Below are positions 10,422 to 20,045 of a DNA stretch of 26,733 bases, piece by piece. Each line of letters starts with the position of its first letter. The stretch's first letter is position 1. The stretch is from Chara braunii (Eukaryota > Streptophyta > Charophyceae > Charales > Characeae), in assembly GCA_003427395.1 (NCBI GenBank), contig BFEA01000022.1:4511458-4538190 (forward strand), written 5' to 3'. The translations under genes and the position numbers were made by a program. The notes beneath the pieces were generated by a model. That model was not told the DNA's origin and did no database searches. It was given only the letters and a program-made list of their open reading frames with translations.

Positions 10422-10995
10422 AAGGCCCAAGCAGCATCAGTCCAATGGAAATTCGGGAAGGTTCCAGACCTTGACATTCAGTAACTGACAGGCCGTGGGG
10501 ATGTGGTACCGAAACCAGTCAGGACCCAAGAAACAGAGGCTGGCACGAGTTGAAGTGCAAACCAAGACTACAAAAGGACTGGCCAGCCTCACATTCAGGC
10601 AGATGGCTCATTCGCAAAAAGCGTGGAAGTGCGGGTGCACTTGTGCGCTGAAGTGAGGAGCAGAGCGCTGAGGCCAGAGTGCTGGCTAAGTGAGGGAGAG
10701 AGAGGAAGATAGCGCTGGCAGGGAGAAGGCAGCCATAGCTGCGCCAGTGCAGAAGTGTTAGTGCTAGTTGTTAGTAGTGGACTCCAGAGGGGTTAGTAAA
10801 GTTGACAGTGGGTGTATTCAGAGTAGATCCTTGAGTAGAAGTCAGTGTGTGTGTGCATGCATGTAGGGAGGGAAGATACACCGAGGTCATAAGCTAGGGA
10901 GAAGACCAGCAAGGAGGGGTGATACAACAGAGAGAGAAGAGCAGAGAGGAAGAAGTTACTTACCTGGGTGATTTCTGTTGGGTGTTTTGGTTATC

Positions 10996-11255
10996 TATGA
11001 CAAGCGCTGTTGTGCGCTGGTGACTCAGAACTCTTTTGCTTTTGTATAACTTGTTGGAATTTATAAGCTGCGTTATCTGGTCTTAATCTCACTGGTATTC
11101 AGTGTGAACTTCGTGTGATCTCATGTATGACAAGCGCTGTTGTGCGCTGGTGACTCGGAACTCTTTTGCTCTTGTATAACTTGTTGGAGTTCATAAGCTG
11201 CGTTATCTGGTCTTAATCTCTCTGGTCTTCAGTGAGAACTTCGTGTGATCTCATG
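10996..11255 (+). repeat. 130-bp tandem duplication
   Basis: Copy A (10996-11125) and copy B (11126-11255) are the same length and differ at only a few bases, starting TATGACAAGCGCTGTTGTGC in both. Each contains TTGTATAACTTGTTGGA, a possible TATA-like element. It lies in the likely LTR region of the gypsy remnant. Confidence 0.9.
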
Positions 11256-11355
11256 TATGCATGCGGTGTGAATATGTGCGTTCACTGGTGTTGCACTAAG
11301 AGGTTCATTGCAATCGGTCATCTTTCACGCAATGTCATCCTCCGGCGCATGATTT

Positions 11356-11770
11356 TTAGATGTGATTGGCAATTTGGCAGTACCACTTCCCCCGAGTGCA
11401 ACACACCCTAATCACCGGAAAGGTAGCTTGAATACACTCGTATTCAGGGAGAGTTGCGTTCAGGGGAAGACCATAGTGAGTGAGCTTTTGTATTTCTGCT
11501 AAGTCCCTTGCAATTATGACTCTGACTCTCTGAGTCAATTGTGCTTGGGATCGCTTTTTCCCTCAGAATAACTTGTGCATCATCATTTCACGGAAAACAA
11601 AGCCCGCACGCATTCTCTCCATGTCAAGCTGCTTTCTGCCTTCATTAGAGAGCTGCAGCTGCTTTGCAGTTTCCTCAACTGCTTTGGACCACCCTTTTCT
11701 TCCCATTGGGGATGGATATGCACCACCTCATGAAGGGACCAAAACTGGCAATGCAACTGCTTTCTTCTTT
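11356..11770 (-). pseudogene. Possible coding remnant, segment 4 of an unidentified minus-strand locus
   Basis: Minus-strand phase ending at 11356 stays open for about 138 codons apart from two TGA codons (11728-11730 and 11563-11565). The product is charged and helix-like in the middle (KAVEETAKQLQLSNEGRKQL, then MERMRAGFVFREMMMHK), followed by RVRVIIARDLAEIQKLTHYG. I do not recognise the family. Coding status is inferred from protein-like composition and length only. A 17-bp direct repeat (AGCTGCTTTGCAGTTTC at 11657 and 11803) encodes the ETAKQLQ-like segment twice, so part may be an internal duplication. Confidence 0.35.
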
Positions 11771-12022
11771 CTTCTTTCTTCTTTCTTCTGTGTGTATGCT
11801 GAAGCTGCTTTGCAGTTTCATTCTCTCTCAAGCGTGGATGATCGCTCTTGGGAGCCAGAAGTGCTTTCGCTTGTGATGACTTTGGAGTGTTTGCAACTTT
11901 GCACATCTTTTTCTCGTGGAGAAGGAACTGCAAAGGTGAGCTTCAGCCCCTGCTAGCCTTTGGTCATGGTCTACAACTGCTGTGCATCGAACTTTTAATA
12001 TTCACTCACGTCAACAGGAGTC

Positions 12023-12268
12023 CTAGAGGAAGCTTGACTCAACCGCTATTTTTAGAGAAAGAGGTGCATTTCTTTCGCAGCATCCTTCAGCATATGCCAT
12101 TGCCGACCTATCCTAAGCCCAGAGAAGGCTTGCTGCAGCATAGATTTTGTGAAGTGTATGGATCTCCTGTGAAGGTGCAACAGTAAACACAAAGACAACA
12201 TTCTTGACTGTCTTTGTAGATCCTGCTTCTGAAAAAATGTGCCAGAAGGCATCAAATGCAAGGGTTTC
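12023..12268 (-). pseudogene. Possible coding remnant, segment 3 of the same locus
   Basis: A minus-strand frame of 81 codons with one TAG (12113-12115) reads AFDAFWHIFSEAGSTKTVKN and VFTVAPSQEIHTLHKIYAA. Upstream it begins after GGTAG, a possible 3' splice site, and GCG|GTTGAG near its end could be a donor. No domain recognised. Competing frames are also open, so this is weak. Confidence 0.3.
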
Positions 12269-12520
12269 CTACCATTGGACTATGAACAGTGCTGGGTGAC
12301 GGGTGAATGACCAAGGAGTCTTCACGAGAAGAAAGCTTGAAATTTCACCCGTTATGGAGATGGTCCAATTTTGCTAGCACAGTACATCCGAAGTTCCAGT
12401 GCACCCTAGCGTCTTCACCCGAATAGAACGCCCGGTCATTATCGCTGCATCTGGACTGAAAAATGCCCCAGTACAGCTATTACGACTGGGCGTCATATTT
12501 GTGTGAAGACGGTTGGGTGC

Positions 12521-12784
12521 CTAGCAGTAAGGACCAAAAGTGACAGCAGCCAGGGTGTGGGCTGACCGGTAACTCTCAAGTGGCCACGCAAGCCAAGAGC
12601 AAAGTGGCTGGCTCCTGAGCCAATGCACGATCCACAGCTCCCCCTGATGAGGCTGGTTCTCGCACCAGCCGGAACACGTCAGTCGCTGGAAGGGCACTCC
12701 TAAAGTTGCATGTAGAATCTGGATGGTGCGCATGAAGGAAGGCACCTGTTTGGGTTTCAAATCTTTCGATGAATGTTTCTTATT
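12521..12784 (-). pseudogene. Possible coding remnant, segment 2 of the same locus
   Basis: An open minus-strand frame of about 85 codons that shares phase with segments 1 and 3 reads SFMRTIQILHATLGVPFQRL and ends in FGPYC before TAG. It is rich in Trp, Cys and Leu and has no recognised domain. It may be chance. Confidence 0.25.
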
Positions 12785-13393
12785 TTAAGAGTTGTCAGAC
12801 CTGTGTAGGGCATGAGCGGCGCATGTCGCTCTGTACTCGTTGTGGGCCAATGCACGGTCAAAAGAATGCTTACATATTCACTTGCTTTTCGGCTTTGTGC
12901 AGACGTCCAGATTCGATCAGACAAATCATTCTAACAGGTAATCAGAAGCAAACAGTAAAATCATACGTCCTGGCTAATGTAAAGGTAGATGGCAGCTCGA
13001 CACTGGTGAGAGAGTGAATCTTGACATGGGCTGAATGTGCTCAAGCTTCAGGAGCAGTGTATATCCACCCTTGGCTTTCTTTTTCTTGGAGGCGTGCATT
13101 CTACTTCATACCCGCACGCTTGGTGGCTTTTATTCTAGGCCCTCAGGCCTCCACGCTTGCCTTGGATCAGTGACGTCTGTTCCCACCAACTTCAACTTTA
13201 TTCTCTGCTGCCGCAACTTGGCCTTCGATATGGATACCTGACTTATTTCCCCATGCCATTGTTGTCGTCTCCGAGCTCAACATCATGCAACCTTGTCTTG
13301 GACTCAGACCCCTAGGTGTCTGAACGTCCTGGCTGGTCTGGGTCTTTCCGCCATACCTGAGCACACCCCTGGTCTGCTCATTGATGGCTACAT

Positions 13394-13972
13394 TCATGCA
13401 AACTGAACCCAGACTGCAACGATTGAGCCAAGTCTGGTAGCAGAAAGGCATGCTTCACATTTAGACTGCATGCCGTCAACTACGTCTTTTTTCCGATTTA
13501 AAAAGGTGAAAGAAAAGTTGCCGGGGAAGACTTTACAGTGTTTACACTGCTTTGTTAAGTTAAGTTGGTGCCTTGACTTTGTGTGTGGAGAAGGTAAGGT
13601 AACCAAGTGCCACCATTTGCAGTTCTCAGGTCTGAAATTGACAACATGCAGCCATGCCTGCATCCTTGAGGAGTTGAGCAGATTGCCAAAAACGTCTGCG
13701 CCCTGTTCAATAGTGAATGCCTGCTGTTAATACAGTCAACCAATTTGTGTGGGATATGTCTCGGAGACCACTGCTGCACCAGAAGAAGAACGCTGATTCT
13801 TGAAGGAATCATGCTCTGCAGCTTCCTCTGACTCCGCTTGTGGGGAATCATCGACACTGCAGCTGTCAGAGAGTATCAACGCCACCTTTCCTTTCCAAAG
13901 AACTTGGCCCTTCATTTCCAGGAAATAAGCCCCTGGGAATTTGCAGCTGCATGAAAACCAAAGGGAGGCCAC
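13394..13972 (-). pseudogene. Unidentified ORF with CxxC...CxxC zinc ribbon, two stops
   Basis: One minus-strand phase runs about 193 codons with only two stops, close together: TGA at 13736-13738 and TAA at 13727-13729. In order it has an acidic Ser/Glu-rich stretch (DDSPQAESEEAAEHD), the stops, a segment QQAFTIEQGADVFGNLL, then FRPENCKWWHLVTLPSP, and a metal-binding-like motif KQCKHCKVFPGNF with KKDVVDGMQSKCEACLSA. Spacing is C-x2-C-x25-C-x2-C, with the F and K/V-DG positions typical of short zinc ribbons found in various plant and phage proteins. TTTTCATGCAG near 13948 on the minus strand would make a good 3' splice site, so this may be an exon. A second open frame (13167-13451) overlaps the 3' end. 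I cannot name the protein. Confidence 0.4.
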
Positions 13973-14094
13973 ACAGACGTATGAGAAACGAGAAGAGAAG
14001 TTTCCACAGCGGTAAAGAAAAGAGAAGAAGAAATGACGAAAGACCTCAGTCCCCTTTGCTGAAAAACGTTGAAAAGTTTATTATCACCTCAGCC

Positions 14095-14590
14095 GGGTTG
14101 CATCCCTGCCGACCGTCGACCCCGTCCACCGACCGTATTGCAGCCAACAACTAGGGCCTACCGGTCGGCGGTCTGCCGACCAGTCAGGGGAAAAAAAAAA
14201 AAAAAAAAAAAAACCATCCAGTGGCATCCACTGATTTTTTTTTCAAATCTGAGTTGGGGGCTGTATTGCGCTTGCTGAGTACAGCCCAAATCCGCTGAGA
14301 AACTTTTGGGTATGGGGGGGGGGTATGGGGTTGGGGTTCGAGTATAGGGGGGGTATAGGGGTGATATAGGGGGTATTGGGGGGGGCAATGAGGGTGTTGG
14401 GGGCGGTTTGGGGGGTGTATGGGGCTATTGGGGGCTGCTATGGGGGTGTTGGTGGTGTTATTAGGGGTTCTGGAAGCCTTTTTTTCTTTCTTTCTTTTTT
14501 TTTTTGCGGGGTGCCGACAACCCCCGATCTGTAGGTGCCGACCAGTCAAGGGTCCCCGACCATCAGTGGGTGCAACCCTGCACCTCAGTG
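14095..14590. repeat. Two short repeats in inverted orientation around a G-rich tract
   Basis: The left copy (about 14095-14211, plus) begins GGGTTGCATCCCTGCC and ends CAGGGG followed by about 22 A. The right copy (about 14477-14583) read on minus begins GGGTTGCACCC and ends CACCCCGC followed by A-rich sequence. Both carry GCCGACC/GGTCGGC blocks. They point tail to tail with the G-rich tract between. They may be two insertions of one small A-tailed retroposon, or arms of a foldback element. Confidence 0.5.
14304..14466 (+). repeat. G-rich minisatellite-like tract
   Basis: About 160 bases with more than fifteen runs of three or more G, commonly in GGGGGTAT-like or GTTGGGGG-like units. It has very strong G-quadruplex potential on the plus strand. 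Open frames here (Pro/Ile/Tyr repeats on minus) are byproducts of the repeat. Confidence 0.85.
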
Positions 14591-15179
14591 GCATTGGTTG
14601 GTGCATGGACCTACCACAAGCACTATGTGTGGGCATGAATGTTACCAATGAATGGCCAGTGGGCTTGTTGCAGCTTTGCTTGCAATTGTGTGCATGTGGC
14701 TCTCATCTAAACCCCCACTCCTGGCACCCTTCTATCGAAACTTGTGGCTGTTCACAACAACGTCGGGGAAAGCTTCGGCCTATCGGACCCAAGCGGGGTA
14801 CTGCGGGGGTCAACAAAAATCGAGTTACCCAACTTTGGTGATTTCTAGTCCTTGCTTCTGTTGACAAAAATCCGAAAAACATCAGGGATGTAGGATAAGC
14901 TCTTTTGCATTAGGAAAGAAAAAACATTTGGTGCAACGGTGCAAAGTTGCAAACCCAATGCACATGTCAATCAGAGTCACTGCAATCCAGTAGACCTGAC
15001 CTTTCAGGCTGGGCTGTGGAGATTATAGGTTCTAACAAATAGGATGATGAAGGGCTGCTTGATCGCCACAGGGATGCAGGACCACTCAGGGCTTAGGGTT
15101 TACAATAACTTTATATGGACTATGCGGACATCCAGGGCTTAAGGGCTGCACTTGCTCTATTGTAGAATTCCTCGGTTAA
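14591..15179. other. No gene seen
   Basis: Two overlapping plus-strand frames (to 14841 and 14864) carry no domain. A telomere-like TTAGGGTTTAC lies at about 15095. Nothing else is supported. Confidence 0.5.
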
Positions 15180-15568
15180 GGGTTGGGGTCTGCAATGAGG
15201 GGTGGTATATCCTTCCCAAGGGAAGCAATCAGTGCTGCCACTCGGGTCTCCCAGCCAGAATGGGGAGAAGCGTTGGAGTGCGTATCTTATGAATAATTTT
15301 GACTTGCCGATGGAATAGGAACAGGACTGACGCACCAATGGGCCTAGCTCAGTTGGTACACCCATGAACTGTTCAAATACAGACCCAACTTCGAATCCAG
15401 ATACAATCAGATCACCAGAATAAAATCATTCTAAATTACTTGGGGCCGGTCAATTTAATGATGATATCTCAAGGCCGTCGCCCTTTTAAAAAAAGGAACC
15501 GGACTGACACTCCCCAGAATGGATATGGAGCCAGGGTCGTAAGACCCTGTTTACACCCAGGGAAAAAA
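15180..15568 (+). mobile_element. Repeat family R, copy 1 (3' end, split by a SINE)
   Basis: The segment GGGGTGGTATATCCTTCCC through GGAATAGGAACAGGACTGAC matches R copies 2 and 3, sharing CCACTCGGG, CCCAGCCAGAATGGGGAG, GACTTGCCG and GGAATAGGAAC. After an inserted SINE the match resumes at GGAACCGGACTGACACTCCCCAGAATGG. It ends with a 16-base A run at about 15551-15567, so this orientation looks like the 3' end of a tailed retroelement. The minus strand retains LLPILAGRPEW in the frame open in the other copies, but this copy has frame breaks. Confidence 0.75.
15332..15493 (+). mobile_element. tRNA-derived SINE with 15-bp target-site duplication
   Basis: The A box TAGCTCAGTTGGTA (15345-15358) and B box CTTCGAATCC (15389-15398) are 44 bases apart, the normal tRNA distance. 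The element is 162 bp long and ends in seven A. It is flanked by AGGAACAGGACTGAC (15317-15331) and AGGAACCGGACTGAC (15494-15508), which differ at one base. Together they are the hallmark of LINE-mobilised SINE insertion. The host sequence is R copy 1, so the SINE is younger than R copy 1. Confidence 0.85.
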
Positions 15569-17215
15569 AAAAAAAAAAGATGATGAAGTTTATCCAGACT
15601 GCGATCCTGACAGAATGGTATAAGATACCGGATGGCATAAAACACCCAAATGAGCCGAAGAAAAGGAAACCAAGATCAAAGACTTTACGAAATTACGACA
15701 GAATTGTTGAGAAACCCAGAGCACAGACCCATTGCAAAGATTGGGGGTGGACTTGCTAACGTCCAGAGAATCCACCTCTCTTTAGCAGATTGATCTAACA
15801 TTGATCCCTCCTTCTTTAAGACGCCGGCTACAGAATTTGCCGACCCTTTTTCTGCGCATAAAACTGCTTAGATGAAGTACGCTGGTTTGGTTTGGAGGAG
15901 GGAGTACAGGTTCAACAATTTGGGAATAACACGGGTGGCCACTCAGGCGTAGCTGATGAGGCGTGGCGCCCTGCCCTGTTGTTCCTTCTTTCATCTGCAG
16001 ACAGGCAATCTTCTGGATTGCTCAGGCGTTATCAATGCTCTTCTGGCTTTCGGATTATTGGTTGCATACCAGCTATTCACGGAACACTGAACCCGTTTCT
16101 CAGCAAGTCCTGATCAGAACCATCTCCAGTGGTGGACCCTCCACTGGGCAGGAATGTACATTGCCTGGCTGATGGAGGGATAGAGTTAAAAAAAAAAACC
16201 AAGAGGATCTACAACCATGTCACATCGGTGTTTGCAGAGGGGCCCCAGTCCCGCCAAGGCCACGGTCAGAATGACATTCCGCTCTACCCATGGCTTTTTG
16301 GGTCAATGGAGCATTACGGCCAACTTTGAGACGTGAAATGCAAATTCAAAACTCTTCCATTTTTCCTTTTTCTTTTTTGTCATTGATTTAATAAGGAAAT
16401 CCAAAGTGATCCTCAGCCAAAAATTGCTCACAGCTTTACATTACAGTTGTACGCAACATATGCCTTTTTCGGAAGTTTTTCCATAGTCTTGTCTGAAGTT
16501 TGTTGGATTTTCTGATGAGGCTGCCCTGTACCTTGCCCGGTCCTGGCGTGGGCGGGCTAACCACCTAGTAACCAGACAGCCGAAGGCAGCTCGAGCGCCC
16601 GACCAGGTAACCTACCTGTCCAGGGGCAAGGATGCCACTGCAAACTTGTTTTAAATCACTGAGGCCTTTCTCCTACAAAGGTGGATGGGAACATGAAAAA
16701 CAGCGAATGAAAAACTAGCCTAATCTCAACCGCTGCATGATATGTGGTGTGTGAGGGAGGGAATGAGGAAGAAGGGGAAAAAAATGGATTGAAAAAATAA
16801 AAATTAAAAAAATAGTGCTCGAGCCTCACTGTCAGTGGCAAAGCCCACAAAAGGGAAACAGAGTAAAATATCTGACCACAGTGGCCAAGTTGTTGGACAT
16901 TAGTGGATAAATTTCCCAATGAAATTGTATAAGAGTTCCACGAACTGAATGGATTGTGTTCCCTTCCTTCTGCATAGTTTCTCGCTTGTTTCTACTGGTA
17001 GTCACCCTCATTTCGAAACTCTTCTACCTGCACACCACGACTTCGTTGCAAGCGAGCTGCAACAGGCCGTTCTTCTTGTGGGATCACAACGAAGAACCTC
17101 CTCTCTGTCTCATTTCATATTGTTCTCTCTGTGGCGACACCCCAACCTAAAGAACTCTACTGTGCTTTCCCCTACCTAAAGGGCTGTGTCTGCTCCTTAA
17201 CTCTGGCAGCTAACC
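15569..17215. other. No supported gene
   Basis: Short frames on both strands without a recognised domain. One plus frame from about 15587 (MMKFIQTAILTEWYKIPDG) looks protein-like for about 55 codons before stops and could be another TE remnant. There are A-rich tracts at 16187 and 16775-16815. Confidence 0.45.
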
Positions 17216-17216
17216 T

Positions 17217-17480
17217 CTGACTTCTCTGTCTCTGTCTCTGTCTCTGTCCCTTGTGGCCTCTCTGCCTCCCTACCTCTGTCTCTTTCTGCCGCTCTCTGTC
17301 TCTCTCTCCCCCTCTCTCTCTCTGTCTCTCTGTCTCTCTGTCTCTCTGTCTCTCTGTCTCTCTGTCTCTCTGTCCCTCTGTCTCTCTCTGTTGGTTTCTC
17401 TCTCTGTCTCTGCCTCCCCCGGTCTCTCTGATGTCACTTTGATGTCCGTCTCTCTTTGTCTCTCTGTATCTCTCTGTGTC
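17217..17480 (+). repeat. (TCTCTG)n microsatellite region
   Basis: Imperfect CTCTGT/CTCTCTGT units over about 260 bases. The 150-codon minus frame of Arg/Glu/Asp repeats is a byproduct of this repeat and is not a gene. Confidence 0.9.
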
Positions 17481-17509
17481 TTTCTTTGTATATCTCACAC
17501 ACAGGCACC

Positions 17510-17638
17510 ACATCCTTTTCTTTTTACCTTTTGGAGGGGGAATGCCCCTAATATTACTGGCTCCAGGAGGATTTGAAACGGGGATCCTTTTATCAACAAA
17601 AGCATGTGTGTAACACTCAGCCATGGAGCTGAGGACAC
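17510..17638 (-). mobile_element. tRNA-derived SINE or SINE head
   Basis: On the minus strand GTGTCCTCAGCTCCATGGCTGAGTG forms a D-arm/A-box-like start and GTTTCAAATCC (17579-17569) a B box, about 60 bases apart. It then runs into a non-tRNA tail that becomes A-rich (AAAAGGTAAAAAGAAAAGG) near 17515. The GATTTGGTG before it and GATGTGGTG after it may be a decayed duplication. The layout matches plant SINEs. Confidence 0.55.
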
Positions 17639-17966
17639 CAAATCTTTCTATTTCTTTCCCAGCCTCCTCTCTCTTCGACTAACCACATTGCGAGGAAGCC
17701 AGCCAACTATCTTTCTCTCCTCGGCTCTTCACCAGGGCTATTCTTCAGTACATGACCTGTGCCGATGGAATCTGGAACTGGTCTAGCATGATGGTGGTCG
17801 TACCCGAAGCTTTTCTTCCTTATTGCTGAGCCTGTGTATGAAGTACTATGAACTGGTATGACCTGCTCTTTACCTCCGGCTCCTCTTGCCTGGTGTCTGA
17901 ATAGCATGAGACTGTTCAATGCAGATCAGAAATTACCCACTGTCCTTTCAGTGCAACCTGGCGCCC

Positions 17967-18035
17967 TTCTCTTACAGGATTTGAACCTGTCTTCACCATG
18001 AAAACCGATATCCTATACCCCTACATGAAAGGGAC
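17967..18035 (-). tRNA. Degenerate tRNA-Glu(UUC)-like sequence, mitochondrial-like
   Basis: On the minus strand the segment starts GTCCCTTTC, has an anticodon loop TTTTCAT (TTC anticodon, 18000-18002), the run ATCGGTTTTCATGGTGAAGA, and a perfect T arm ACAGG-TTCAAAT-CCTGT. From memory it resembles plant mitochondrial tRNA-Glu along its length more than the nuclear or plastid forms. The acceptor and anticodon stems have mismatches, so it is a relic. A mitochondrial transfer is the simplest explanation. Confidence 0.55.
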
Positions 18036-18047
18036 CTCAAAATATGT

Positions 18048-18116
18048 TTGTAGGTTCTACCTCAATTGCATAGAGCACCAAACTGTGGATTCGGGGTTTG
18101 AAATTTCAAGCCTTAA
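18048..18116 (+). tRNA. Degenerate tRNA-like sequence, His(GTG)-like loop
   Basis: The D-arm-like CCTCAATTGCATAGAGCA is followed by an anticodon arm CCAAA-CTGTGGA-TTCGG with four of five pairs and anticodon GTG, then a weak T arm (GGGGTTTGAAATTTC). It lies 13 bases from the tRNA-Glu relic on the opposite strand. A further A-box-like AAGTCAGTTGGTTAGACTA follows at about 18130. Confidence 0.35.
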
Positions 18117-19639
18117 CATGCACGGGCATGCAAGTCAGTTGGTTAGACTATATCCCTGACAAGTGTAATAAACACTGTAAAGTCATAGCTCACATCTACC
18201 TATGCCCACTCTATTCTTGGCAGCTGCACTCTCGCGAGCGCCTTCTACCTCTCACTCACTCATCCACTCACGACGGGCACACCTGATCCGGTTTTCACTC
18301 CTGATATCGACAAACCTGCATCTATCTCTTGCTAGCTCCGGGTACTGGTCTAGCTTCTGGCTATGTTGCTGACTTGGAAAAAGTGTGGGGGCTAATGGGC
18401 AAAATGAAACCAGTGGGCCACGACAAGAAAAACAGAAGTCATGACCCGGTCCAGGCCAAACTGATAGACCAGAGCAACATCTGGTAAAGTGGAAACAACA
18501 CGTACATGAACATGAGCCAGTCACTTGTATTCCATCATGAGGAAGTGGACTCTTGACTGAGAGAGCATACTATATGTGATCCTCTAGAGGCTATTGATCT
18601 TTGGATCCCTAGAGCCCCTATGGGGATGTAGGAGTGTCTCTCGGACTCAGAGGTCATGATGGCCTCAAAAAAAAAATATCAAGGGTCCGGCTTAATGGTC
18701 TGGGCTGTAATGGCAGCTTTTGTGAAACCCTTTGAATCCATTTGACAACCCAAGCCTCAAACCCGTCTGAAGTGCTGTGCTTTTTGGTCCTTTGGGCTTT
18801 GACAAACAAAATTGGTTCTTGTTTCTTTGCCAGTCTTTTTTAAGACCTCTTAATCAAATGGTCATTTAGTGCTCAAGAGTGTTTAGCCAGCTGATTTGGC
18901 CTCAACGTCATTATGCGAAAGTGGTCCTGGATGCATATGACTCCTTACCTGCAGAGCAGTTGACCATTCTGAGCCATGTGGACGAAGGTTCCCGTCTTCA
19001 CTTTGCCAACTCTCTGTCACATTCCAAACGTACAAATGCAAGACAGCATATTGATAAGGAAGAAAAAGAAGCAAGAAGAGGAGGAAGAGGAGGAAGGAAA
19101 CAGAAACAGAGAAGCAGAGGGGAAAGAGAAGGATCACCAGCGACATGTTCCTGACTGGTGGCTGAAGGAGCAACATCAGCAGAAGGTGGAGCGGAAGGGG
19201 AAAAGGCGGCAAAGGCATCCAGTTCTTATAAGGAACATTGGGTGTGAAGGACTTGTTGGGGTTGAGGTTATAGACTCCATCAACTGGTGGAAGCAATACC
19301 CTTGCTGGGCATTGACGAGTATGGAAAGTTAAAAGCATTGGACATGGAATGACTCACCCATGCTGTCTCTTATTAAACAACCAGTACTTCGCCCACCCAT
19401 TTTTCTCTGACGTGTCCGTCAACACACTGCAAGTTTCGTGGGTTGGCATACTGGAGCAAAATGTCTGGCGGCGCCAGCCGAAAGGAGGCCCGCACCAGGT
19501 TGGCTCGCAGGGCGTTTACAGGCTCGGCAAGGGAAGGGTCAAAAGCACTGATGGTTTAAACTCAGGGGCTCTTCATCCTTTATAACCCTCGATCCTACCA
19601 TGCCAGTACCAGCTGTATCTTCTTTTTTTTTCTTTTCTT
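18117..19639. other. No supported gene
   Basis: No domain recognised. Plus frames at 18879-19154 and 18976-19332 overlap a purine-rich run (about 19050-19130) that yields Glu/Arg/Lys-rich peptides in all phases, so they are not good evidence of coding. Confidence 0.45.
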
Positions 19640-20045
19640 TAAAAAAAAAGACACACAACCTCCTGGTTTTGGCCCCTACCATTCTGGGAAGTGACAGTCC
19701 GGTTCCTATTCCCTCGGCAAGTCAAAACGGTATACAATGAGTACTCACACACACTCCTCCCCATTCTGGTTGAGAGGCCCGAGTGGACGGCATTGATTAC
19801 TTCCAATAGGAAGGATGTACCACCCCTCACCCCTGCCTAAGTTAGCCTGCTTGAATTATTTCTGTGGAAGGAAAAATACTGCAAAGTATGTATCTGTGGT
19901 GTTTTGGTGTAGCGTGACTGCGGTGTCTCTTGTTGTCTTGCTCCTCTCAGCTATGTAGCTGTCAGATTGGCGTGTGATGTTAGAGTTAGCGAGAACTACT
20001 CTTCTCTTTTGGTTTTGCTAAAACCCTAAACCCTAGGGGACCTTT
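19640..20045 (-). mobile_element. Repeat family R, copy 2 (inverted)
   Basis: About 200 bases (19660-19855) match copy 3 in reverse complement at roughly 80 percent, with shared blocks TAGCCTGCTTGA, GACGGCATTGATTACT and CGGTTCCTATTCCC. Weaker but collinear matches continue to GGTTTTGCTAAAACCCTAAACCC at about 20015-20035, containing a telo-box. The outer edge (19620-19648) is a T/A homopolymer region, as at the same point of copies 1 and 3. The plus strand carries a 53-codon frame ending DVPPLTPA at a TAA, with no indels relative to copy 3. Confidence 0.75.

Larger units (their letters stand above)
9979..11300 (+). mobile_element. Presumed 3' noncoding/LTR side of the gypsy element
   Basis: About 1.3 kb after the pol stop codon lacks coding signal but holds an iterated motif array (10165-10421), purine-rich runs such as GAGGGAGAGAGAGGAAG near 10692, and a 130-bp tandem duplication containing TATAAC. 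By position this should contain the polypurine tract and the 3' LTR. I cannot fix LTR boundaries because no 5' LTR copy is present in the window to compare. Confidence 0.4.

Noticed and set aside
11583-11956. Overlapping ORFs on plus (127 aa) and minus (116 aa)
   Set aside because: Both are simple by-frames over a TTCTTTC repeat; the phase described for 11356-11770 looks more protein-like, though still weak.
12769-13017. Plus-strand ORF with CQTC and CTRC
   Set aside because: Two CxxC pairs occur but the spacing and surroundings match no family I know, and better minus-strand frames exist nearby.
14184-14648. A 154-codon Pro/Ile/Tyr-rich minus-strand ORF
   Set aside because: Its composition is dictated by the G-rich tract, poly-A and A-tailed repeats; no domain.
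17172-17624. A 150-codon Arg/Glu/Asp-rich minus-strand ORF
   Set aside because: It is the translation of a (TCTCTG)n microsatellite; all phases are similarly repetitive.
18879-19332. Two overlapping plus-strand ORFs rich in Lys/Glu/Arg
   Set aside because: They depend on a purine-rich run and show no domain; phases are equally open.
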